55,348 bases of DNA, from the NCBI RefSeq assembly GCF_004745595.1, contig NZ_SRLH01000001.1, positions 622,695-678,042 on the forward strand. The letters run 5' to 3'. The position numbers were made by a program, and so were the translations under genes. How positions within the stretch are numbered: position 1 is the first letter of the stretch; each line of letters begins with the position of its first letter. The notes under the pieces are model-generated. The model did not search any database. It was not told the DNA's origin and worked only from the letters and a program-made list of their open reading frames with translations. This DNA is from Flavobacterium humi. Lineage in GTDB: Bacteria > Bacteroidota > Bacteroidia > Flavobacteriales > Flavobacteriaceae. Shown one piece after another: positions 1 to 7,858 of this stretch.

Positions 1-2454
1 GATAGAACTGATTTCGATGGTTTCTTTAGCAGAAATAGTCAATACATCATGCACCGGATTCGGATAAACATTAAAATAATTCGAAAATTCAAAATCCTGG
101 ACACCTAATGCTGCAATGGTTGTAGTAGCGGTGTTGGTCACAATCGGGAAGTTATAATCGAAATAAATGCTGGCCGTATTGCTGAAAGTATTGCCTGAAA
201 CCAATGTTGGTTTGGTTTTTACCTTAAAAGCTACATAACCGTCATTATTGGCATCGTCAAAAGGTAAATTGATATTTTCGAAAATGAATTCGACTTTATT
301 GCCTTCGGTAATTCTTGTTGTAAACGAATGACTTGCTTTCATCGGAACTAATGAACTGATATCAAATTTGGCCGTATCGATCATGTCTTTAACCACGATA
401 TTCTGGGCAGGGAAAGTTCCCGTGTTTTCAAAACGGATCATATAATGCACATATTCTCCAACTTTGCCTGGTGCAATAGTTGCGCCTTCCAAACATGTTT
501 TATCGTTAGGATCGAAGGAATTGACTACTGTCTGGTTTAGCTCAAAGGTATTGTCATTAGGCAATTCGTCAGTAGCCACTGAAGTAATCGAAGCTGTATA
601 ATGTAAGATATCGCCACCATTAACTGCCGGTGTTTCCATAGGGGAATTGACATTTAGTGTAAAAGCGATTTCCCTTGTTTCAAAAGGTACTAAATTGGTA
701 AAAGCCCAAGATAAGCTATTTGTTGAAGCAGTAGCAACAGGATTCGAAGTAACCAAATCTAAAGCAGCATCATTAAACGTTACATTTACCGTTCCAGATT
801 GAGTTGTATTTCCTTTGTTTTTGTAAACCAATTTGTATGTTGCATCAAAACCAGGCCTTGCAGGAACAAGTGGTAAAATTGAAACTTCTAAATCAGGGTG
901 AATACCATTAACGGTTATACAAAAATTTTGGATAAAAGGGCTTGCCTGCGTTGGAAAAGTAACATTTACCGTTGATGGGGAAGCATTAAAATAAGAAGCG
1001 TTTTCAAAAACGGGTGTAATTGTATGTGTTCCGGCTAGAACGGGAATTGAATAATTTCCAACTGCATTAGAAATTAGACTTCCTGAATTCGTACCATCAG
1101 TAATATTGAATTTTAAATTAGGCAATGAAGTATCTGCAACATCGCAGCCATTATTGTTGGCATCAAATTTTTGATTTCCTTGAATCGTGTAAAATTGGCC
1201 ACCAGGTACAAATGAACAATAAGAATTTACATGACAATTAGTGTATCCATATTGTGTGATTGCATTTTGAATACTTGTTAATTGAGATTCATCAGCACAT
1301 ATATAAGTAAGATTAGGACAATTATTAAAATTAAAAGTGTCTTCATTTTTTGCATTTTTTATGAAGATATTTTTCAATTGACTATTATTATCACAATATA
1401 AAAAGCTTAAAAGAGGATTCTGTGATAGATCTATGCTGACTAATTGATTGTTGTCAAACGATAAAACCATCAATTTAGGATTTTGCGCCACATTTAAACT
1501 AGTAAGCTGATTGTTGTCAAAATTTAAGGATACTAAATTACTATTTTGCGCAACATTTAAACTAGTAAGTTGATTATTAGCACACAACAATTCTTCTAAA
1601 GTAAAATTCTGAGTAACATTTAAACTAGTAAATTGATTATTCTCACACCAAAATTGTACCAGAGCATGATTTTGTGTTAGATCTAAACTAGCCAATTGAT
1701 TATTTGCGCAATACAAATAAACTAATGAAGGATTTTGTGTTACATTTAAATTAGTAAGTTGATTACCAGTACAATTCAATTTAAGTAAAGCTGAATTTTG
1801 TATTACATCTAAACTAACAAGTTGATTATTAGTGCATTCCAAAGTTTCTAAAGCAAGGTTCTGAGTAACATTTAAACTAGTAAGCGGGTTAAACGAACAG
1901 TCTAAATATTTTAAAGTTGGATTTTGATTCGGATTAACGCTAGTAAAATTATTACTTCTACAATCTAAATATTGAAGATTAACTAGAGAACTTAAAGATA
2001 ATGATGTTAAATGATTTTCACCACAGGATAAATACTTTAGATTAATAAGTGGACTTACAGGTAAGGATGTTAAATCATTTTCACTACAGTTCAAACTTTG
2101 CAGATTTGTAAAATACTCTATTCCTGACAAGTTTGAAATATTAACAGTCATACCAAAAAATTCATAGGGTAAACCAGCAAAATTATCCAAAGATAAAGAA
2201 TAAACATTTTGTGCTTCAGCTACTTGTATCTGACCGTCATTATTCTGATCGATCAGGATTGGGCTTCCAGATATATTTCTTGCAACTGGAATATTCACTT
2301 GGTATGGCATTCCAGTAACTGGATTAACCGCAAATTGATACTGATTGGGACGAAGTAAAACTTGCTTAAAATTATCATCCGGAAAGTTAATAATCTGTGC
2401 CTCAGCACCAGTAAAAAAGCCAATAGCCAATAGCAAAAAGTAAAGTTTTTTCAT
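1..2454 (-). CDS. Secreted leucine-rich-repeat protein with T9SS type A sorting domain (3' end cut by window)
   Basis: The frame stays open from an ATG at 2454 to the window edge (818 codons, no stop seen). It begins with a signal peptide (MKKLYFLLLAIGFFTGAEAQ). About eleven leucine-rich repeats of 21 residues follow, encoded by 63-bp tandem DNA repeats at about 1420-2100, with the pattern L-x-x-L-x-C-x-x-N-x-L-x-x-L-x-V. A linker and a Bacteroidetes beta-sandwich region follow, with the FDPNDK motif (about 510-540) typical of the DUF7619 family. The last visible residues read YPNPVHDVLTIS, the start of a type A T9SS sorting signal. Such proteins cross the outer membrane by the type IX system and are attached or released at the cell surface; LRR arrays usually bind protein or glycan ligands. 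The ligand cannot be inferred. The true stop is outside the window. Confidence 0.88.
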   Translation of the reverse strand, partial: MKKLYFLLLAIGFFTGAEAQIINFPDDNFKQVLLRPNQYQFAVNPVTGMPYQVNIPVARNISGSPILIDQNNDGQIQVAEAQNVYSLSLDNFAGLPYEFFGMTVNISNLSGIEYFTNLQSLNCSENDLTSLPVSPLINLKYLSCGENHLTSLSLSSLVNLQYLDCRSNNFTSVNPNQNPTLKYLDCSFNPLTSLNVTQNLALETLECTNNQLVSLDVIQNSALLKLNCTGNQLTNLNVTQNPSLVYLYCANNQLASLDLTQNHALVQFWCENNQFTSLNVTQNFTLEELLCANNQLTSLNVAQNSNLVSLNFDNNQLTSLNVAQNPKLMVLSFDNNQLVSIDLSQNPLLSFLYCDNNSQLKNIFIKNAKNEDTFNFNNCPNLTYICADESQLTSIQNAITQYGYTNCHVNSYCSFVPGGQFYTIQGNQKFDANNNGCDVADTSLPNLKFNITDGTNSGSLISNAVGNYSIPVLAGTHTITPVFENASYFNASPSTVNVTFPTQASPFIQNFCITVNGIHPDLEVSILPLVPARPGFDATYKLVYKNKGNTTQSGTVNVTFNDAALDLVTSNPVATASTNSLSWAFTNLVPFETREIAFTLNVNSPMETPAVNGGDILHYTASITSVATDELPNDNTFELNQTVVNSFDPNDKTCLEGATIAPGKVGEYVHYMIRFENTGTFPAQNIVVKDMIDTAKFDISSLVPMKASHSFTTRITEGNKVEFIFENINLPFDDANNDGYVAFKVKTKPTLVSGNTFSNTASIYFDYNFPIVTNTATTTIAALGVQDFEFSNYFNVYPNPVHDVLTISAKETIEISSI
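1420..2100 (-). repeat. 63-bp tandem repeats encoding LRRs
   Basis: About ten to eleven in-frame units of 63 bp, each carrying a variant of the ctagtaaNttgattatt core (for example near 1504, 1567, 1630, 1693, 1756, 1819 and 1882). The regular period corresponds to 21-residue leucine-rich repeats. DNA similarity between units is highest in the middle, which allows copy-number change by slippage or recombination. Confidence 0.8.
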
Positions 2455-2514
2455 TTATGTAATTTTTTGTGCAAATATAGTGTGAAACACACCATTTAAA
2501 TTGATTATTCTGAA

Positions 2515-2541
2515 TAAAAAAGCCCCGCAAAATGCAGGGCT
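2515..2541 (-). terminator. rpsA intrinsic terminator
   Basis: Read on the minus strand, a 9-bp stem (AGCCCTGCA / TGCGGGGCT, one G-T pair) with a three-base loop is followed by a T run. It lies 24 bp past the rpsA stop and separates rpsA from the LRR gene. Confidence 0.85.
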
Positions 2542-2564
2542 CTTATATTTAAAAAAGACTGGGA

Positions 2565-4337
2565 TTATTTCCCTCCTTTTTCCATTTTAGCTTTCAATTC
2601 AGCCAAGATATCATTGTTGTCTCCTAATGTAGAAGCAGCAGGGATATTGTTGTTTGATGAATTGTTGTCATTTGAAGCTTTCACGTTTTTCTCTTCTTCC
2701 TCACGGAAAATAGCAGTGTGAGAAGCTACGACTCTTTTGAATTCTTTGTTGAATTCAATTACTTTGAAATCAGCTGCATCGCCTTTTTTCAATTTCTTAC
2801 CATCTTCTTTTTCAAGGTGACGGGTAGGAATGAAAGCAATAACATCATCTCCGAAATCTACAGTAGCACCTTTGTCAACAATTTCAGCGATTACCCCGTT
2901 GTGGATAGTTCCAACAGCGAAAGCATCTTCATGTTTGTCCCATGGGTTAGCCGTAGTTTGTTTGTGGCCTAAAGATAATTTACGTCCTTCAACATCAAGT
3001 TCTAAAACAACAACATCTAATTTCTCACCAACATTGATGAATTCAGATGGATGCTTGATTTTTTTAGTCCAAGATAGGTCAGAGATGTATACTAATCCGT
3101 CGATTCCTTCTTCTAATTCTACGAAAATTCCAAAGTTTGTAAAGTTTCTAACAGTACCTGTATGTTTAGAACCTACCGGGTATTTAGAAGTAATGTCAGT
3201 CCAAGGATCTTGTGTCATTTGCTTGATACCTAAAGACATTTTTCTTTCTTCTCTGTCAAGAGTCAAGATAACCGCCTCAACAGTATCACCCACTTTTACG
3301 AAATCCTGAGCAGAACGCAAGTGCGTAGACCAAGACATTTCAGAAACGTGGATCAAACCTTCAACACCTTCAGCAACTTCGATAAATGCACCGTAATCCG
3401 CAAGGACAACTACTTTACCTTTTACTTTATCACCTACAGTCAATTTAGAATCTAAAGCATCCCATGGGTGAGCGTTCAATTGTTTTAAACCTAATTGGAT
3501 TCTTGTTTTCTCATCATCGAAATCAAGGATTACAACGTTTAATTTCTGGTCTAATTCAAGAACTTCGCTTGGGTGGTTGATTCTTGACCAAGAAAGGTCA
3601 GTAATGTGGATCAATCCATCAACACCACCTAAGTCAATAAACACACCGTAAGAAGTAATGTTTTTAACAACACCTTCTAATACTTGTCCTTTTTCTAATT
3701 GACCAATGATTTCTTTTTTCTGAACTTCAATATCCGCTTCGATAAGCGCTTTGTGAGAAACAACAACGTTTTTGAATTCGTGGTTGATTTTCACCACTTT
3801 GAATTCCATCATTTTGTTTACATATTGATCGTAATCACGGATTGGTTTCACATCGATTTGAGAACCTGGCAAGAAAGCCTCGATTCCGAATACATCAACG
3901 ATCATACCTCCTTTAGTTCTGCATTTTACAAAACCATTAACGATTTCTCCAGTTTCATTAGCAGCGATAACTCTATCCCATGCTTTGATAGTACGGGCTT
4001 TACGGTGAGATAAAACCAATTGACCTGTTTTGTCCTCACGAACGTCAATTAATACCTCTACTTTGTCACCTACTTTTAAACCTGGGTTGTAACGGAATTC
4101 GTTCAAAGAAATAACACCTTCAGATTTAGCGTTGATGTCAACGATAGCATCTCTTTCAGTGATTCTTACTACTACTCCTTCTACAACTTCTTCCTGATCT
4201 GTTGAAATAAAAGTTTTTGCAACTAATTCTTCAAATTCTCTTAAGTTGCTTTCATCAACAGCATCAATACCTTCAGCATAGTTATGCCAGTTAAACGTTG
4301 ATAAAAACTCTTCTTGTGATTTTAATGTTTCAGACAT
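2565..4337 (-). CDS. rpsA: 30S ribosomal protein S1
   Basis: This 590-residue protein has six S1/OB-fold RNA-binding domains at roughly 50-115, 130-195, 216-285, 302-372, 387-457 and 475-540. Domains 3 to 5 are the most canonical (VxGxVxxIxxYGxFVxL and GLxHxSxxSW patterns). An acidic N-terminal segment precedes domain 1 and an Asn/Ser-rich tail ends the protein. Length and domain count match bacterial S1. S1 binds mRNA leaders on the 30S subunit, which matters in Flavobacteriia because Shine-Dalgarno pairing is little used. It is monocistronic: a consensus promoter lies upstream and a strong terminator downstream. Confidence 0.97.
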   Translation of the reverse strand: MSETLKSQEEFLSTFNWHNYAEGIDAVDESNLREFEELVAKTFISTDQEEVVEGVVVRITERDAIVDINAKSEGVISLNEFRYNPGLKVGDKVEVLIDVREDKTGQLVLSHRKARTIKAWDRVIAANETGEIVNGFVKCRTKGGMIVDVFGIEAFLPGSQIDVKPIRDYDQYVNKMMEFKVVKINHEFKNVVVSHKALIEADIEVQKKEIIGQLEKGQVLEGVVKNITSYGVFIDLGGVDGLIHITDLSWSRINHPSEVLELDQKLNVVILDFDDEKTRIQLGLKQLNAHPWDALDSKLTVGDKVKGKVVVLADYGAFIEVAEGVEGLIHVSEMSWSTHLRSAQDFVKVGDTVEAVILTLDREERKMSLGIKQMTQDPWTDITSKYPVGSKHTGTVRNFTNFGIFVELEEGIDGLVYISDLSWTKKIKHPSEFINVGEKLDVVVLELDVEGRKLSLGHKQTTANPWDKHEDAFAVGTIHNGVIAEIVDKGATVDFGDDVIAFIPTRHLEKEDGKKLKKGDAADFKVIEFNKEFKRVVASHTAIFREEEEKNVKASNDNNSSNNNIPAASTLGDNNDILAELKAKMEKGGK

Positions 4338-4455
4338 GTCTGATAAAAATTTGTATTCTGTATTCTCTCGTGTTTCATAAAGCGGTAGAAAACTACAGAA
4401 GTGTTTTACATAAATAATTGATACCTAAAGGAAACGCTAACCGCCAAAAGGTGTG

Positions 4456-4486
4456 CAAAAGTAATTCTTTTTTTCGGAATTACAAA
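4456..4486 (-). promoter_or_regulatory. Bacteroidetes-type promoter of rpsA
   Basis: On the minus strand a -33 box TTTG (4483-4486) and a -7 box TACTTTTG (4456-4463) are separated by exactly 19 nt, a full match to TTTG-N19-TAnnTTTG. The predicted transcription start near 4450 gives rpsA a leader of about 110 nt. Confidence 0.8.
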
Positions 4487-4542
4487 AGGTTTTTAAATAT
4501 TATGATTTACATAATTTGCAGGAAATCAAGCAGTTTGTATTT

Positions 4543-4660
4543 TCAGGAGCTTATTCCCGTCATCGCCCATATCTTTTTCCGGCAAATCCGGCTTTTGCTG
4601 CCGCAACAAGGTCCCGCATCAGGAAAAAGGATATTTGGCTCTACCGGGGCTAGGCTTCAC
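4543..4660 (-). ncRNA. Flavo-1-like structured RNA element
   Basis: Read on the minus strand the element begins CCTAGCCCCGGTAGAGCC, continues with a T-rich ATATCCTTTTTCC segment that can pair with GGAAAAAGATAT about 55 nt later, contains internal GC-rich hairpins, and ends GACGGGAATAAGCTCC. Conserved 5' CCTAGCCCCGAT-like and 3' GCGGGAATAGCTCC-like ends are what I recall of the Flavo-1 motif of Bacteroidetes. The function of Flavo-1 is unknown. It sits in a 390-bp gene-free gap between the nupG-like terminator and the rpsA promoter. The family assignment is from memory of the consensus. Confidence 0.55.
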
Positions 4661-4667
4661 TGTTTCA

Positions 4668-4701
4668 AAACAAAAACCCGATGGGCAATAGCCACCGGGT
4701 T
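4668..4701 (-). terminator. Terminator of the nucleoside permease gene
   Basis: The minus strand reads AACCCGGTGG, a seven-base loop, then a complementary arm ending CGGGTT followed by TTTTG. The 10-bp stem lies 27 bp after the permease stop. Confidence 0.75.
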
Positions 4702-4727
4702 CCTTTATAATTAGGTAAGATTAATTT

Positions 4728-5981
4728 TTAATGCGTTACGCTTTCCACGTCTTTAGGATTGTGCTTGTGCTTGAACAATACAGCAAAAGCAATCGCGATT
4801 ATCAAGGCATATCCTGCAAATGCAAGCCAGATATGGTGCCAGTCCCTTGCCCCGTCGTGAGTAAAAAACCTGTCAATTACAATACCGCTAATGATTCCCC
4901 CGAAGAAAGCGCCAAAACCGTTAGACATCATCATAAACAACCCTTGCGCCGAAGAACGGATTTTAGAATCGGTAGTGGTTTCTATAAACAATGACCCTGA
5001 GATATTGAAGAAATCAAAAGCCATCCCGTAAACAATGCAAGAAAGTATGATCATCCATAAACCGCCGGCCGGATCACCAAAAGAAAACAAGCCAAAACGC
5101 AATACCCAGGCCAGCATACTGATGAGCATTACCTGTTTGATCCCGAAACGTTTCAGGAAGAACGGGATTGCCAAAATAAACAAGGTTTCCGATATTTGGG
5201 AAATCGACATGATTATCGTGGAATATTTCACCACAAATGAATCCTTATATTGCGGGATATTCGAAAATTCAGACAAATACGTATCTCCATACATGTTCGT
5301 CAGCTGCAAAGCACCTCCCAGGAACATAGAGAAAACAAAGAACAAAGCCATTTTGTAAGTCCCGAACAATTTAAAAGCATCGAAGCCCAGTTTTTTGGCC
5401 AGTGAAGCATTCTCGTCAATTAATTTCTGGGGTGGGCATTTAGGCAACGTAAAGGAATAAATCCCTAAAATAACGGCCGCAAAAGCCGAAATATAAAACA
5501 TATTGGCCGAAGCCTTGTTGTCGGTCAAATTCGTGATCCACATGGCTACAATAAAACCTATTGTCCCCCAAACACGAATAGGAGGAAATACTTTCACAAC
5601 ATCAAAATCATTGTTTTTCAGAATATTATAAGCAACGGAATTGGATAAGGAAATGGTAGGCATATAACACATCATAGCGGCAAAAATCACCCAGTAGAAA
5701 TGCGTCGGGTTATCTACCTGCGGCAAGTAAGCGATGCATAAACCGCCAATAATATGCAGTATCCCGTAAAGCCTTTCAGCATTTAAAAAACGGTCAGCGA
5801 TAATACCTGTAATGGCCGGCATTAAAATAGATGAAATTCCAAGTGTAGAAAAAATGGCTCCAAATTCGGCACCACTCCATTGTTTTGTTGCAAACCAATA
5901 ATTTCCAACAGTAATTAACCAGGCTCCCCACACAAAAAATTGAAGGAAACTCATTAGTGTTAATCTAAATTTAATATTCAT
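4728..5981 (-). CDS. Nucleoside:proton symporter, NupG/XapB family MFS permease
   Basis: This 417-residue inner-membrane protein has about twelve hydrophobic segments. Its N-terminus (LTLMSFLQFFVWGAWLITVG) and the segment FPPIRVWGTIGFIVAMW near residue 135 align closely with E. coli NupG, which identifies the nucleoside:H+ symporter branch of the MFS. It is expected to import nucleosides driven by the proton gradient. The gene stands alone with its own terminator; cmk, a nucleotide-salvage gene, lies immediately upstream on the same strand but 77 bp away. Substrate range (purine or pyrimidine nucleosides) cannot be told from the sequence. Confidence 0.85.
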   Translation of the reverse strand: MNIKFRLTLMSFLQFFVWGAWLITVGNYWFATKQWSGAEFGAIFSTLGISSILMPAITGIIADRFLNAERLYGILHIIGGLCIAYLPQVDNPTHFYWVIFAAMMCYMPTISLSNSVAYNILKNNDFDVVKVFPPIRVWGTIGFIVAMWITNLTDNKASANMFYISAFAAVILGIYSFTLPKCPPQKLIDENASLAKKLGFDAFKLFGTYKMALFFVFSMFLGGALQLTNMYGDTYLSEFSNIPQYKDSFVVKYSTIIMSISQISETLFILAIPFFLKRFGIKQVMLISMLAWVLRFGLFSFGDPAGGLWMIILSCIVYGMAFDFFNISGSLFIETTTDSKIRSSAQGLFMMMSNGFGAFFGGIISGIVIDRFFTHDGARDWHHIWLAFAGYALIIAIAFAVLFKHKHNPKDVESVTH

Positions 5982-6058
5982 AAAATTGTTTTTGGTTTTG
6001 TTTGATTAAAAAAAGCCGGTAAATCTAGTAATAAAAATAATTGTACGACTCATTTTAA

Positions 6059-6742
6059 TTAAATATTATTAACCAAATCCAAAACGATATTGAATTGCTC
6101 TTCCCTTGTCAGATGGGAATTATCGATCTCGATCGCATCATCAGCTATTACAAGTGGGGAATCGTCCCTGTGGGTATCTATATAATCGCGTTCTACCACG
6201 TTTTGAAGGACATCTTCAAAAGAAACGGCATCACCTTTCCCAATCAGTTCGTCATAACGGCGCTGGGCACGGGTTTCCGCACTGGCCGTCATAAATATTT
6301 TAAGTTCGGCATCAGGAAAAACAACCGTCCCGATATCACGGCCATCCATAACAATACCTTTGTTTTTTCCCATTTCCTGCTGCTGTTCAACCAGTTTGGC
6401 ACGTACCTGGGAAACTTCTGCTACTTTACTCACAAAACCGGAAACTTCAATGGTACGGATCTCTTTTTCGACATTCCTTCCGTTGAGGAACATTTCGGCA
6501 AAACCCAAATCAGCATTGAATTCGAAATGCAGTTTTACCTGAGGGATATCACGGATTAGGCTTTCTTTGTCAAAAGTTTCCGCCGAAATATAACCCTGTT
6601 CCATGGCGTACAAAGCTACGGCACGGTACATGGCTCCTGTATCCACATAAATATAACCCAGGTGTTTGGCTAATTGTTTGGCTAAAGTGCTTTTCCCCGT
6701 AGAGGAAAATCCGTCAATGGCGATGGTAATTTTTGTATTCAA
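6059..6742 (-). CDS. cmk: Cytidylate kinase
   Basis: The product phosphorylates CMP and dCMP with ATP. The 227-residue protein carries the P-loop GFSSTGKST at about residues 11-19, the CMP-binding segment VDTGAMYRAVALYAM, the GRDIGTVVFPDAELKIF motif and the LID-like RDYIDTHRDDSPLVIADDA segment, all typical of Cmk. Its length matches the family (about 225). It starts 9 bp after the porQ stop, so porQ and cmk are probably co-transcribed, an arrangement common in Flavobacteriaceae. Confidence 0.95.
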   Translation of the reverse strand: MNTKITIAIDGFSSTGKSTLAKQLAKHLGYIYVDTGAMYRAVALYAMEQGYISAETFDKESLIRDIPQVKLHFEFNADLGFAEMFLNGRNVEKEIRTIEVSGFVSKVAEVSQVRAKLVEQQQEMGKNKGIVMDGRDIGTVVFPDAELKIFMTASAETRAQRRYDELIGKGDAVSFEDVLQNVVERDYIDTHRDDSPLVIADDAIEIDNSHLTREEQFNIVLDLVNNI

Positions 6743-6751
6743 AACTAAAAT

Positions 6752-7768
6752 TTAAAGATTAATCATCAAACCGAATAAACTGGTATTTGATGCTAATGTA
6801 TATCTCGAATAAGAATAATCGAACCTAAATTTAGTGAATCGGATTCCAAATCCAGCAGAAATACCCGAAAAAGTCCTCTGTTCCACTATTTTAAGTTCGG
6901 CGGCGCGGCGGAAATTATAGCTCACGCGCAAACTGAAGGCTTTTTTAGGAAAAACCTCGGCCCCGAAAATAACATGTCGGAAAGCATTTCCAAGAAAACC
7001 CACTTTCTCTTCAATCACTTCTCCGTCAATAGTTTGCTCTCCTCTGGCCGGATTGGAAAAACCAACTTTCCATTTCTGGAGGTTTTCCAGCGTAAGGTGC
7101 CATCGGATGGGCACGTTTTCCAATTCCTGGGAAATCCCAGCGATTACTTCAACCGGCAGTTTTTCGTTCTGACCGGCGTATGTGGTGACCTGTGTCCCTA
7201 AATTCCGGACAACCAGGCCATAATTGATATCGTTTTTATCGTCTACGTAAATCGCACCCAAATCTGCTGCAACACCAAAGGAATTATAGGATTCAAGTGT
7301 TGAAGAAATAAATTTCGCATTGGCACCGATATACAATTTCGTCCAGGGCACATTATACGCATACCCTAGCGATAATGCGATTTCACTTCCTGTAAATTCT
7401 CCTGTCGATTGGCCCATTTCATCCCGTCCGTCAAAATTACCATAGTTTATGTAAGTAACTCCCGCGTGAAACGTCTGCAGATGCCTGTCATAAGTATAGG
7501 CATAGGCTCCGGTCCCATAGGTCACGTCACCGAAATAATTTCCGTAATTCAGGGCCAGCCTGCCATTCATTTCCTCGTTGATTGTTGCAGGATTGAACAA
7601 GGGCTGATTCACATCATAATCATGAATAGTAATGGTTTTACCACCCAGGGCAGCCTGCCGTGGCGAGGAAATCAAGTTTAAAAACTGGTATACGCTTTGT
7701 CCACCCACCTGGCTATAGGTTGAATAAGTCATAATCAGCAACACCAGGATAAAGAGTTTTTTTTGCAT
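6752..7768 (-). CDS. porQ: Type IX secretion system protein PorQ
   Basis: This is an outer-membrane beta-barrel protein of the PorV/PorQ group, about 338 residues. PorQ is needed for T9SS cargo secretion and surface attachment in Porphyromonas. The signal peptide MQKKLFILVLLIMTYSTYSQ and the sequence right after it (VGGQSVYQFLNLISSPRQA) are diagnostic of PorQ. I chose the ATG at 7768; an ATG 24 nt upstream would put eight extra residues before a clean signal peptide. The rest shows alternating beta strands and a C-terminal aromatic-rich strand pattern. It precedes cmk by 9 bp. The LRR protein at the left edge is a likely client of this secretion system. Confidence 0.9.
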   Translation of the reverse strand: MQKKLFILVLLIMTYSTYSQVGGQSVYQFLNLISSPRQAALGGKTITIHDYDVNQPLFNPATINEEMNGRLALNYGNYFGDVTYGTGAYAYTYDRHLQTFHAGVTYINYGNFDGRDEMGQSTGEFTGSEIALSLGYAYNVPWTKLYIGANAKFISSTLESYNSFGVAADLGAIYVDDKNDINYGLVVRNLGTQVTTYAGQNEKLPVEVIAGISQELENVPIRWHLTLENLQKWKVGFSNPARGEQTIDGEVIEEKVGFLGNAFRHVIFGAEVFPKKAFSLRVSYNFRRAAELKIVEQRTFSGISAGFGIRFTKFRFDYSYSRYTLASNTSLFGLMINL

Positions 7769-7821
7769 TGAAATTTGTACGGATTGAAACAATATAACGC
7801 GGAAGCGAAGATATTATTTTT

Positions 7822-7855
7822 TCCAAAAAAAACGGCTAAAAAATTTAGCCGTTTT
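7822..7855 (-). terminator. lon terminator
   Basis: Minus strand: AAAACGGCTAAA, a short T loop, TTTAGCCGTTTT, then more T. The inverted repeat at 7829-7855 is perfect and lies just after the lon stop. Confidence 0.85.
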
Positions 7856-7858
7856 AAA

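Noticed and set aside
1420..2100. Regular 63-bp repeats considered as a CRISPR array
   Set aside because: There are no unique spacers; the repeats are in frame and encode leucine-rich repeats.
4418..4714. 98-codon plus-strand frame in the gap between permease and rpsA
   Set aside because: It runs through the rpsA promoter, the Flavo-1-like element and a terminator, and its translation shows no protein-like pattern.
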